Shown: positions 18,161 to 25,946 of the stretch, in pieces
How positions within the stretch are numbered: the stretch's first letter is position 1
Layout: each line of letters begins with the position of its first letter
Assembly (NCBI GenBank): GCA_027482185.1
Contig: JAIXWF010000007.1
Location: forward strand, 62,001 to 126,000
Length of the DNA stretch: 64,000 nucleotides
Direction of reading: 5' to 3'
Source of the DNA: Opitutaceae bacterium
GTDB taxonomy: Bacteria > Verrucomicrobiota > Verrucomicrobiia > Opitutales > Opitutaceae
Notes under the pieces: model-generated
Databases searched by the model: none
Told to the model about the DNA's origin: nothing
The model's input: the letters and a program-made list of their open reading frames with translations, nothing else
Position numbers and translations under genes: made by a program

Positions 18161-19062
18161 AGATCCCGTTTTTCCAATTTGCCGCCGGGCTGCTGGCCGC
18201 GGCGGCCGCCGGCGCCCAATCCGTCGAGGAGCATCTGCTGTACGCGCCGCTGCCGTCCGCCACGCCGGCGGTGACGGAAGAAACCGTTTTCCGTTTCAAC
18301 AATCCCGACGACCGCGGTTTCAACCGCGTCGTGCAGAAGATCACGGTGCCGACGTTGACCGTGTACCGTCCGGCCAATCCGGCGCCGAATGCGCCGGCGA
18401 TGGTCGTGTGTCCGGGCGGCGGGTACACTTATATCGCAATCGACCGGGAGGGCCACGCGCTTGGGCGGTATTTTTCCGCCCGCGGCATGACGGTGGCGGT
18501 GCTGAAATACCGCTTGCCGGCGGCGGAGGCGCCGGCCGCGGGGCTGCCGTTGCCGCAGCAGGACGCGCTGGCGGCGGTGGCGTGGTTGCGTGGGCGGGCC
18601 GGGGAGTGGGGCTTGAACCCGCGGAAGATCGGCATTCTCGGCGCCTCGGCCGGCGGGCATTTGGCGGGCAGCACGGCGAGCTACGGCGAGGCGGCGGCGG
18701 GCACGCGGCCCGATTTCGCGGCGCTGCTTTATCCCGTGGTGCTGATGGATGGGCCGCACGCGCACGCGGGTTCGCGGCAGAAATTGCTCGGGGCGACGCC
18801 GACGCCGGCGCGGCTGGCGGAGTTCTCGCTCGAACGGCGCGCGCGTCCGGGCCTGCCGCCGCATTTTCTCGTGCATGCGCGCGACGACAAAGGCGTGCCG
18901 CCGGCCAACAGCGAAGCCTTGGCCGAGGCCTTGCGCGGTGCCGGCGTGCCGGCCGAACTGTTGCTCGTTGCGACCGGCGGGCACGGCTTCGGCCTCGGCC
19001 GCGACGCGGAGTCGGGCCGCTGGCTGGCGGCCTTCGAAGCCTGGCTGGCGCAGTTGCGGTGA
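18157..19062 (+). CDS. Secreted alpha/beta hydrolase (carbohydrate esterase-like)
   Basis: A 301-residue exported hydrolase, start fixed by the ATGA overlap with the YidR-like stop and by a signal peptide (1-20, ending AGAQ). The nucleophile is Ser164 in GASAGGH, the oxyanion motif is PGGGYTYIA, an Asp lies in HARDDKGVPP, and the catalytic His is in GGHGFG. This is the arrangement of the BD-FAE/acetylxylan-esterase-like (esterase/lipase COG0657) group. As last gene of the operon it probably removes acyl groups from the same polysaccharide or acidic sugar, for instance O-acetyl decorations; the exact ester is unknown. Confidence 0.88.
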   Translation: MKIPFFQFAAGLLAAAAAGAQSVEEHLLYAPLPSATPAVTEETVFRFNNPDDRGFNRVVQKITVPTLTVYRPANPAPNAPAMVVCPGGGYTYIAIDREGHALGRYFSARGMTVAVLKYRLPAAEAPAAGLPLPQQDALAAVAWLRGRAGEWGLNPRKIGILGASAGGHLAGSTASYGEAAAGTRPDFAALLYPVVLMDGPHAHAGSRQKLLGATPTPARLAEFSLERRARPGLPPHFLVHARDDKGVPPANSEALAEALRGAGVPAELLLVATGGHGFGLGRDAESGRWLAAFEAWLAQLR

Positions 19063-19167
19063 GGAGGGAGTTGAGAGCGATGAGTTGAGAGTTGAGGGCG
19101 GAGCGGACCTAGGCCGACACGGCGCGCTCGGCGCCGCAATTGCGTGGATCGATCTCTCAACCCTGAA

Positions 19168-19432
19168 GGAGCCTCTGAAAAACCGCGCCGCTGCGTTTCT
19201 TGCCTCATCGGACGGAGGGGAGATGGCCGCAAAGAGGCGCAGGGAGCGCAAGAAATCGACTGCCTCGGTCTAGGTTCAGGAGTTTTCGCGATGTACTTCG
19301 GGAGCTTGATCGCATCCCCAGAGGGGCGGTGTCCCGAGGCCGCAGTTCTTGAGAATTTTGGGCTTCTTTGCGGCGAGCCCAAGGGCCGATATCCGGAATT
19401 GGCAAAATCGCCCCGGAGTTTTCAGAGGCTCC
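19168..19432. mobile_element. MITE-like element with 14-bp terminal inverted repeats
   Basis: GGAGCCTCTGAAAA at 19168-19181 is exactly mirrored as TTTTCAGAGGCTCC at 19419-19432, bounding 265 bp with no plausible coding content. Size and ends suggest a non-autonomous element or an ancient large hairpin; no flanking target duplication was seen. Confidence 0.5.
19225..19255. repeat. GCCGCAAAGAGGCGCAGG-family repeat, copy 1
   Basis: A 31-bp stretch beginning GGCCGCAAAGAGGCGCAGG that matches copies at 31779-31809 and 31873-31902 with few changes. A partial inverted copy (TTCTTTGCGGCG) lies near 19360. Confidence 0.7.
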
Positions 19433-19459
19433 TCAACGCTCAACTCTCAGCTCTATACC

Positions 19460-19882
19460 CTAGGCCTCGTCGTCGTCGGGGTCGGAGTCGTCGGTCCAGA
19501 CCAAGTCGCGGATGTCGGGACTGGTGCGGAGGACGGTTTCGAGGGCCTGGGCGAGGCGTTCGACGTCGGCGCGCGTGTCGACCTTGGTGAAGAATCCTTT
19601 CTTCACGGTCGGCGTGCTCGGATCGATGAGGCAGAGGAAACGGTTGCCGCCCGGTTCGACCTGGTTGCTGCAGCCGACGAACATCGGGAAGGCGTCGTGT
19701 TTCAGGGGCACGCACCAACCCCAGTCCTCGGCGATCGGTTCGCCGGGCTGGAACCCGTGGGCGGGCAGGCCGGCGGCGATGAACTCGGCGAGGCGCCGGC
19801 CCCAGATCCCCGGATTGATGCTGTCGGATTCCTGCGGATACGCCGGGAAGGCGTCGGAAACGAACTCGAGCTGCGTGCGCAT
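19460..19882 (-). CDS. Conserved hypothetical protein (140 residues)
   Basis: Not recognised as a named family, though homologous small proteins occur in several proteobacteria and verrucomicrobia as I recall. It is soluble, with a WGRRLAEFI helix, a WGWCVPL strand, a well-ordered FLCLIDPS core and a very acidic C-terminus (DDSDPDDDEA). The start at 19882 is set by a TGATG overlap with the membrane-protein gene upstream, so the two are translationally coupled. No signal peptide, membrane segment or catalytic motif. Convergent with the hydrolase operon. Confidence 0.8.
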   Translation of the reverse strand: MRTQLEFVSDAFPAYPQESDSINPGIWGRRLAEFIAAGLPAHGFQPGEPIAEDWGWCVPLKHDAFPMFVGCSNQVEPGGNRFLCLIDPSTPTVKKGFFTKVDTRADVERLAQALETVLRTSPDIRDLVWTDDSDPDDDEA

Positions 19883-20331
19883 CAGGAGGCGGGCGCGGTG
19901 GGCGCGGCGGTTTGCAACGGACGCAGGGCGCAGCCGACGCGCGTCGCGAGCCACGCCATGGGCAGGTAGGCGGCGAGCAGATCGAGGGCGATGAACCAGC
20001 CGGGCGCGGGGATCATGAACGACGCGGCGATGCCGCCGGCGAGGGTGAGCGTGCCGATCACGAAGGCGAAGGTGCGCCGGTAGGAGCCGGCGAGCAGGTG
20101 GGCGATCAGGGCGCCGACAAAAGTGCCGCCGGCATGGGCGAGAAACGGAAACAGAAAATGCTGCGGCCCGAAGAGGTGGATCGACGCGGCGATACTGGCC
20201 GCGTCGGCCGGGTTGACGCCGGGCGGCGGAGGCACGAGCCGGTAGCCGACGAGCACGAGGCCCATGTTGACGGCGCCGCCGAGAAAAAAACCGGCCAGCA
20301 GGGCGAGGGCGTTGCGGAGGAGATTGGGCAT
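19882..20331 (-). CDS. Small integral membrane protein (149 residues), unknown function
   Basis: Four hydrophobic segments are visible (about 8-28, 55-80, 87-107, 112-135) with the well-kept motif IHLFGPQHFLFPFLAHAGGT between the first two. Similar four-helix proteins are common in Bacteroidota and Verrucomicrobiota without assigned function. The stop overlaps the start of the next gene (TGATG). It lies 34 bp downstream of the DUF1801 gene, suggesting a three-gene transcript. Confidence 0.8.
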   Translation of the reverse strand: MPNLLRNALALLAGFFLGGAVNMGLVLVGYRLVPPPPGVNPADAASIAASIHLFGPQHFLFPFLAHAGGTFVGALIAHLLAGSYRRTFAFVIGTLTLAGGIAASFMIPAPGWFIALDLLAAYLPMAWLATRVGCALRPLQTAAPTAPAS

Positions 20332-20365
20332 GGCGGGGCGGCGGTTGGGATCCGGGAGGCGAAAC

Positions 20366-20797
20366 TCAGAGCGCGAAATCCGTGCTGCCGTTGGTCAACA
20401 AGGCGGACGATTCCCGCATCAGGCCGAGGGCGACCGGGAGGTCGAGGTCGGCGAGCTTCTTGAAACGGATGCAGGCCTTGCCGACGTTGACTTTGCCGAG
20501 CTTGGCCTTGGCGGTCTCGGCGAGCGATTTGCCGTTTCGGTGGCCGAGCACGTAGAGGCTGATGTATTGGGCGCGGCTGGAGATCGCGATGATCGGGCAA
20601 TCGCCCTCGCGGCCGGACGCGTATTTGTAGTGGTAGGCGCCGTAGCCGATCATCGAGCCGTTGTAGGCGAGATACGGTTTGAGTTTCGGCACCGCCTTGC
20701 GGATGGCGGCATCGAGGGCCTTGAGTTCGGAGCGGCGCGGTTCGGCCAACGCGGCCAAATAAGCCGCGGGAGTGGTGGGCTTCGCGGAGGCAGGCAT
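20366..20797 (-). CDS. DUF1801 domain protein (YdhG/CyaY-like fold)
   Basis: A 143-residue soluble protein. Family hallmarks are the N-terminal helix pair (YLAALAEPRRSELKALDAAI), the AYNGSMIGYGAYHYKY strand region, YISLYVLG and the conserved GKACIRFKKLADLD near the end. The family adopts the iron-chaperone-like CyaY/YdhG fold but has no proven biochemical role. It is the first gene of a minus-strand trio with the membrane protein and the 140-residue hypothetical, 69 bp downstream of the TIR-TPR gene's stop. Confidence 0.85.
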   Translation of the reverse strand: MPASAKPTTPAAYLAALAEPRRSELKALDAAIRKAVPKLKPYLAYNGSMIGYGAYHYKYASGREGDCPIIAISSRAQYISLYVLGHRNGKSLAETAKAKLGKVNVGKACIRFKKLADLDLPVALGLMRESSALLTNGSTDFAL

Positions 20798-20866
20798 CGC
20801 GCCGGAGAAACAACGCGGAACGGCCCGCGGAGGAAAGTTGAAAGTGGGCGCGGACGGTCGGGCCGG

Positions 20867-23800
20867 TTACTTCAACTGGTCGTCGTGCAGACCGATTTTG
20901 CGGAGGAAGGCGGGCCAGCGGGGGTCGGCGGCCAAGTTTTGGAAGTGAGGAACGGTCTTCGCCCATGAAATGGCGCTGTCTCGCTGGAGGTAGGCGCGCT
21001 CCAGCCAGACGAAGGCTTCATCCTGATTTCCTTGGACCGCATAGATCATCGCGATGTAACCGGTCATCGTCTGCGCGTGTTTGGCCACGAGTCCCTCCGT
21101 CGCTTTTGCGGCGGCGGTGCGGTCTCCGCGCAGACTGGCTATATAGGCGCGCCCGAAGAGACGGTAACCGTCGTTGGGCTCCTGGTCGGCCATGGCCTCG
21201 GCCTCCGCGAAGCGCTTGAGCATGGCCAGGCCAACCGCAAGGTGCGATCGGAATTCTTCGGCATCGGGCGCCAACTTGATCCCCTTCGGCAGTTGCCGAA
21301 CACCCTCCGCGACACGACCCGTTTGCCAGAGCAGGTCGCCCAAAATCAATTGGGCCGTCGCGCTCAGTGAGTCCAGTTCCGCTGCTTTCTGCGCCAGCGC
21401 AAGCGCCCGTTCGACCTGGCCGATATTGAAATAAAGCACGGCCGCATCGCACATGAGTTGGGAATCTTCGGGTGCGAGCGCGAGTGCGCGCTGGAACGAC
21501 TTTTCGGCTCCCTTCCAGTCGAAATCCACAGTCCGTTGCACCCAACCCATGGCGCTGAGCGCGATGGGCTGGTCGGGGTCCAGTTCGAGAGCTCTTTGGG
21601 CCGCCCGCCGCGCCTCACCTATTCCTACGGCGGTGGGCATGCCGCCAAATCGCCCGAGCTTGATATAGGCCTGCGCCATTTCCGCCCACGCCAGCGAATA
21701 GGCCCGATCCAGTCCAATCGCGCTGCGAAAGTAATCGAGCGATTGATTCCAGCCGGAGTTGTTCTCGCGGCGGGAAAAGTAACGTCCCTGCAACAGAAGG
21801 TTATAGGCCTCGGGGTTGTTCGTGCCGCCCTTGGTCGCGGCCTGCACCTGGGCTTTGATCTCGGCGTCGGCCATGACGGTCGCGGTCGTCTCGCCCGTGA
21901 GCTGTCCGCGCAGCTTGGCCACGATTTTCTGCGCGAGTTCGCTTTGGGTGACGAAGACATCGCTCGACTGCAGCGGGCCGTAGCTTTCCGACCAGATTTC
22001 CTCGTTGGTGGCGGCGCGGCTGAGGCGGGCGGTGATCTTCACGCGCTGGCCGGATTTCTGCACGCTGCCCTCGACGACGTGGGCCATCCCGAGTTTCTCG
22101 CCGACCTCCTTGGCCGTGGCGTTCTTGCCCTTGAACGAAAAAGCCGAGGTGCGCGCGGCGACGCGCAGGCCGGGGATTTTCTGGAGGACGGTGAGGAGCT
22201 CGTCGGCGATGCCGTCGGAAAAATATTCGTTTTCCGGGTCGTTGCTGAGGTTGGCGAAGGCGAGGACGGCGACGGACTTGGGGTCGGGGGCCGTGGCGGC
22301 ATTTGTGGCTTCTTCGGCAGTAGGCTTCGTGGGAGGCGGGGTGGACACCAAGGCGACCACTTCCCGAAACTTCGGGTCGTCGCGCACGCCATCAAAAGCG
22401 GGGTCGAGTTCGAGCATGGCTCGCGTCACCGATAGGCTGTCCGCCGAGACCGAGAGCTTCTGCCGGAGTTCGGTGAGCGCGAGATCCGTCCGACCGAGGG
22501 TCACCCAAAGCGGCGCCATGCTGGTCGCGCCGAAGAAGCTGGCTTGGGCCGTGTTCCGCCGTTGTTGCAGAAGCGCGCTGACGGCTCCGGCCCCGGTCGC
22601 GTCCCCGAGTCGGGCAAGCGCCCATGCTTTCCAGTAGAGCGCGCCGGAATCGTCCGGAGACGTGGCGAGTTCGCGATTGGCCAGCTGCACGGCGGTGCGC
22701 CAGTCGGCTTGCGCGGCTTCGGTGTTGCCGGCCAACTCGTGGGCCCGGGCGGTGAGCACGGCGCGCGGCCCGGAAAAAATGTGGTCCCGCAGGTAGTCGC
22801 GAGGCACCCGTTGCGCGGCCGCGAGCGCCGTCTGCGGCGCGCGCGAAAAGAATTGGGCCTGCCAAGCATAGAATGCTCCCCGATCCTCCTGGAGCAGCCA
22901 GCCCGGCCAAGTCGCCAGCGCGGCACGGGCGCCTTCAAGATCGCCGCGCCAGCGGACCTTGAGCAACAGATCGAACGTGAGCAGCCGGGCGGTGGCGCGC
23001 CGCGCGAGGGCCGGGCCCACGATCTCCTCCGCTTCGCCAAAGCGATTGCGCCGGACCAGGACGTTCACCAAATCCGCGCTCGCGATTGGATTGCCCTCGG
23101 CCAACTCGACTTCGAGCCGGTGCGCCCGGATGGAGTCTTCGGTGCGATCGAGAAATCGGTAGACGGTGCCCAGCGCACGTTGCACCCGCCAGTTTCGCGG
23201 TTCGCGTTCGGCGAGGTCGCGCAGCTCCCGCTCGATCTCGGCGAGTTCCGTGCCTTGCGCGAGCGGCGCATTGGTGAAGATGACCCCGAGGCGTGCCATT
23301 GCCATGGCCAGCCGGGCGGACGCCGATTGCGGGGCGAGCGCCCGCGCCCGCGCGGCTTGGCGCAGCAGGAGGTCCTGGCGCGCGACGGAGGTGTCGATCG
23401 AGTGCCAAACCATCGTGTAGGACAGGGCGGCGCCGAGCTCCCATGCGCTGGCTTCGGTCGAGTCGAGCGCGATCGCGCGCTTTACCAGTTCGTCGGCAAA
23501 AAAAAGATTCTCCCGATCCAGTTCGTCACCGCTTTCATAGATTTGCCGCGCCTGCGCGACGAGTTTCTGGGCTTCGTTCTGCGGGGCGGCGGGGCTTACG
23601 GTGGTGGGCGGACGCGTCGCTGCGCCCTCAGGCTGCGCCGCGGTCGGCGCAGATTCCGCCGGACGTTTCGCGAAAAAATATCCGCCGGCGAGGAGCGCGA
23701 GGGCGGCGGCGGCGATCCAGGCGGCCGCGGGGACGCGGCGGCCCGTGGCACGGGCTTTCAAGCCCGTGTCGTCCGAGCCCCCGGGCTGAAAAGCCCGGGC

Positions 23801-24274
23801 ACCTTCCTGGGCCTCGTGCTTCAGCACGCCGGTGCGGTGCGACCAGAGTTTGAGGAAACGCTGCTGGACGTCGGGCGGGACTTCGCCGCCGCGGAGCCTG
23901 GTCCATTGCACGGCGCGGAAGCGGTCGGGGACGAGGGCGTCGGGCTCGCGGGTGTCGTCGATGACGACGGGCAAGATGAACGGCACGCCGCTGGCGATCG
24001 TGCGCGCGCGTTCGGCGGCGAGATCCCATTCCAGCCGGAAGTAGCCTTCCTCGCGCGCCTGGGTGTTCGCCGAGATGACCGGGATGAAGAGCACGCACTC
24101 TTTGATTTGGCGGCGGATCTTCGCGTCCCACTCGTCGCCGTGCTCGAGCCCGCCGTCGGCGTCGAACCACACCTCGACGCCGCTCGCCCGCAGCGTCTCG
24201 CAGATGCGCCGCGCGGCCTCCGCGTCCTGGGACGCGTAGCTCAGGAAAACGGCGCGGTTGGGTTCCGTGGGCAT
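20867..24274 (-). CDS. TIR domain - TM - TPR - TolB/FlgO-like - TPR membrane protein
   Basis: A 1135-residue multidomain protein. Residues 8-145 form a TIR domain (FLSYASQDAEAARRICETLR, VWFDADGGLEHGDEW, VLFIPVISANT) with an acidic residue at E82 (RLEWDLA) near where TIR NADases carry their catalytic Glu. A linker (about 156-180) is encoded by two palindromic repeats. One transmembrane helix spans 182-201. Then come TPR-like helices (about 230-650), a TolB-N/FlgO-like domain (about 665-790: SVAVLAFANLSNDPENEYFSDGIADEL is its start), and a second TPR array to the end. Such TIR-TPR sensors are typical of Opitutaceae and might signal, assemble complexes or act in immunity; no toxin partner is adjacent. 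Function unproven. Confidence 0.9.
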   Translation of the reverse strand: MPTEPNRAVFLSYASQDAEAARRICETLRASGVEVWFDADGGLEHGDEWDAKIRRQIKECVLFIPVISANTQAREEGYFRLEWDLAAERARTIASGVPFILPVVIDDTREPDALVPDRFRAVQWTRLRGGEVPPDVQQRFLKLWSHRTGVLKHEAQEGARAFQPGGSDDTGLKARATGRRVPAAAWIAAAALALLAGGYFFAKRPAESAPTAAQPEGAATRPPTTVSPAAPQNEAQKLVAQARQIYESGDELDRENLFFADELVKRAIALDSTEASAWELGAALSYTMVWHSIDTSVARQDLLLRQAARARALAPQSASARLAMAMARLGVIFTNAPLAQGTELAEIERELRDLAEREPRNWRVQRALGTVYRFLDRTEDSIRAHRLEVELAEGNPIASADLVNVLVRRNRFGEAEEIVGPALARRATARLLTFDLLLKVRWRGDLEGARAALATWPGWLLQEDRGAFYAWQAQFFSRAPQTALAAAQRVPRDYLRDHIFSGPRAVLTARAHELAGNTEAAQADWRTAVQLANRELATSPDDSGALYWKAWALARLGDATGAGAVSALLQQRRNTAQASFFGATSMAPLWVTLGRTDLALTELRQKLSVSADSLSVTRAMLELDPAFDGVRDDPKFREVVALVSTPPPTKPTAEEATNAATAPDPKSVAVLAFANLSNDPENEYFSDGIADELLTVLQKIPGLRVAARTSAFSFKGKNATAKEVGEKLGMAHVVEGSVQKSGQRVKITARLSRAATNEEIWSESYGPLQSSDVFVTQSELAQKIVAKLRGQLTGETTATVMADAEIKAQVQAATKGGTNNPEAYNLLLQGRYFSRRENNSGWNQSLDYFRSAIGLDRAYSLAWAEMAQAYIKLGRFGGMPTAVGIGEARRAAQRALELDPDQPIALSAMGWVQRTVDFDWKGAEKSFQRALALAPEDSQLMCDAAVLYFNIGQVERALALAQKAAELDSLSATAQLILGDLLWQTGRVAEGVRQLPKGIKLAPDAEEFRSHLAVGLAMLKRFAEAEAMADQEPNDGYRLFGRAYIASLRGDRTAAAKATEGLVAKHAQTMTGYIAMIYAVQGNQDEAFVWLERAYLQRDSAISWAKTVPHFQNLAADPRWPAFLRKIGLHDDQLK
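23749..23799. repeat. Pair of REP-like palindromes inside the TIR-TPR coding region
   Basis: Palindrome 1, 23749-23768: CACGGGCTT, 2-nt loop, AAGCCCGTG. Palindrome 2, 23780-23799: CCCGGGCT, 4-nt loop, AGCCCGGG. Both keep the reading frame and encode the linker between TIR domain and membrane helix. Confidence 0.85.
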
Positions 24275-24546
24275 GGAGGTCGTGGCTCGGGGTCGGGACG
24301 AAGCCCGCGACCCACAGTCCGAGTCACCCTGACGGATGAGACCGGACGCTGCGCGACCCGTCGGGCCGGCGGCGGACGAACTCCGACGCAGACTTCACGC
24401 GGCCCCGATGGGCTCCCGGCCGTTTGGGGAAGGCCGCCGGAGGTTTCGCCGGAGGGATGGGTGGCGCGGAGTCGGGCATCGCGGCGAAAAGGAACGCGGA
24501 ACCGTGCGCGGTGGGAAGAGGAAAGTGGGCGCGGCGGGACGGGCGG
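24275..24546. other. 272-bp gap upstream of the TIR-TPR gene
   Basis: No gene seen. It carries a hairpin-forming GGGTCG/CGACCC inverted repeat at 24290-24313 just upstream of the TIR-TPR start (loop contains GGACGAAGCCCG), of the REP-like kind seen elsewhere in the window. Confidence 0.55.
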
Positions 24547-25926
24547 TCAGTAGACCAGGCCGCGGAAATTCCGGACGCGATGGAAGGTGATGAGGTTGCC
24601 GTTGTGCGCGGATTGCGCGCGCTCGTCGCCGCTGCGGGCGAGGATCACGAGGTCGTCGCCGTCGATGTCCATCGACGCGTAGTGCCGGGCGCCGCGGAGG
24701 CCGGGCCCGACGGCGACGAGGCCGGCGAAACACCAATCGACCATGTTCTTCGAGAAATGGAGGACCAGCCGCTGCCGTTCGTTGTTGGGCAATTGGTAGC
24801 GGTCGGCCGGCAGCGCGTCCGGGCGCGTCATCGAGTCCGTGGCCTGCGTGCCGAGCAGCCAGTACAGCCGGGTGCGTTCATCGTAGAGCACGTGGAAACG
24901 CATTTGGCCGCCGGGAAACGGCAAAAACAGTTGTTTGCGGCCGGAGGGGGCGCGGACGAGTCCGGTGGTCATGGTGCCGTCGGCGTTCTCCACGACCTGC
25001 GCGATCGCGGCGTAGCCGGTGCCGCCGGTGTGCGCCCGCATGAAGAGGTGGAACGTGCGTTGCGCGGGATCGAACCAAAGGTGGGACGGATCGGTGATCT
25101 GGACGACGTTGGTCTCGAGCCAGCCCATCGGGTGCATCGGCCGGCCCGGGGCCACGGCCTTGGCGCGCGGGAAATCCTGGGCGAAGAACGGCACCCCGAA
25201 GTAGTCGAGCGCGGGATCGTTTTCGCGGTAGCCGGGAATGAGATCGGCGAAGGCCAACTCGGACGCGTAGGTCCAGCTCGCGGGCAAGGTGAGGTCGTCG
25301 CCGGCCTTGGCGCGCATCAGGACCGGGGCGAGGTTGCCGATGGTCCAGCCGGACTTGTTGTCCTCGTAGAGGCGGCGCTCCATCACGAGGTAGACGTTGC
25401 CCTTGGCGGACCAGACATTGCAGGCGGTCGCGTACCACTGCGCCTTCTTCGTCCCCAGGTCGGCGGGGGCCGACCATGTTTCGCCCCGGTCGTCGGAGCG
25501 CAGGATCTTCAGGTCGCCGTCATGCCCGAGGTAATACAGCGCCTTGCCCGCGGCGAAGAGCCGGGCCTGCGAGATGTTGGGCGTCGCGCGCACCTGCCAG
25601 GTCAGGCCGCCGTCGTCGGACGTGCACAGGCGCGCCCACGGATTCCCCTGTTTGCGCCACTCGCTGTTCACGCCGCTGCGCTCGCTCGCGGCCACGAGGC
25701 GGCCGCCGTCCAGCCGGAGAATGCTGGGGGTGTTGAGCGGCGTGGGGCCGCCGGCGGACGAGGCGTCGAAGACGATGTGGTCCTGCGCCAGCGCGCGGAT
25801 GGCGGAGGGCGGCGTCGGTTCCGCGGCATCGGCGGCGCGGACCGAGCCCGCGGCGAGGACCGCCAGAGCGAAGCGCGCGGCGGCCGGGATGCGCCGCGCC
25901 AAGGGAAAGAGGAGCGGACGATCCAT
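24547..25926 (-). CDS. Secreted BNR/Asp-box beta-propeller protein
   Basis: A 459-residue exported protein, start at 25926, signal peptide about 1-31 (ending VRAAD). Two Asp boxes are clear (TSDDGGLTWQV, RSDDRGETWSA), and long propeller strands follow (WYATACNVWSAKGNVYLVMERR, HLWFDPAQRTFHLFMRAHTG, MRFHVLYDERTRLYWLLG, GARHYASMDIDGDDLVILARSGD). It resembles exo-sialidase-like proteins found in polysaccharide loci, but no arginine triad or RIP motif was identified, so the reaction is unknown. The TonB receptor gene lies 20 bp upstream on the same strand, so both are almost surely co-expressed and process the same surface glycan. Confidence 0.82.
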   Translation of the reverse strand: MDRPLLFPLARRIPAAARFALAVLAAGSVRAADAAEPTPPSAIRALAQDHIVFDASSAGGPTPLNTPSILRLDGGRLVAASERSGVNSEWRKQGNPWARLCTSDDGGLTWQVRATPNISQARLFAAGKALYYLGHDGDLKILRSDDRGETWSAPADLGTKKAQWYATACNVWSAKGNVYLVMERRLYEDNKSGWTIGNLAPVLMRAKAGDDLTLPASWTYASELAFADLIPGYRENDPALDYFGVPFFAQDFPRAKAVAPGRPMHPMGWLETNVVQITDPSHLWFDPAQRTFHLFMRAHTGGTGYAAIAQVVENADGTMTTGLVRAPSGRKQLFLPFPGGQMRFHVLYDERTRLYWLLGTQATDSMTRPDALPADRYQLPNNERQRLVLHFSKNMVDWCFAGLVAVGPGLRGARHYASMDIDGDDLVILARSGDERAQSAHNGNLITFHRVRNFRGLVY

Positions 25927-25946
25927 GGCGGGCGGCGCGGGCAGGG

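Larger units (their letters stand above)
19063..19459. other. 397-bp repeat-rich gap between convergent genes
   Basis: No gene. It contains TTGAGAG-type repeats at both ends (19069-19096 and, inverted, 19436-19455). Inside them is a 265-bp segment bounded by perfect 14-bp inverted repeats (19168-19432), with a GCCGCAAAG-family copy inside that. Confidence 0.8.

Noticed and set aside
20867-24274. Thoeris-type TIR defence system
   Set aside because: No ThsA-like SIR2/SLOG partner nearby, and the TIR is tethered to a membrane TPR protein. Kept only as a possible novel sensor.
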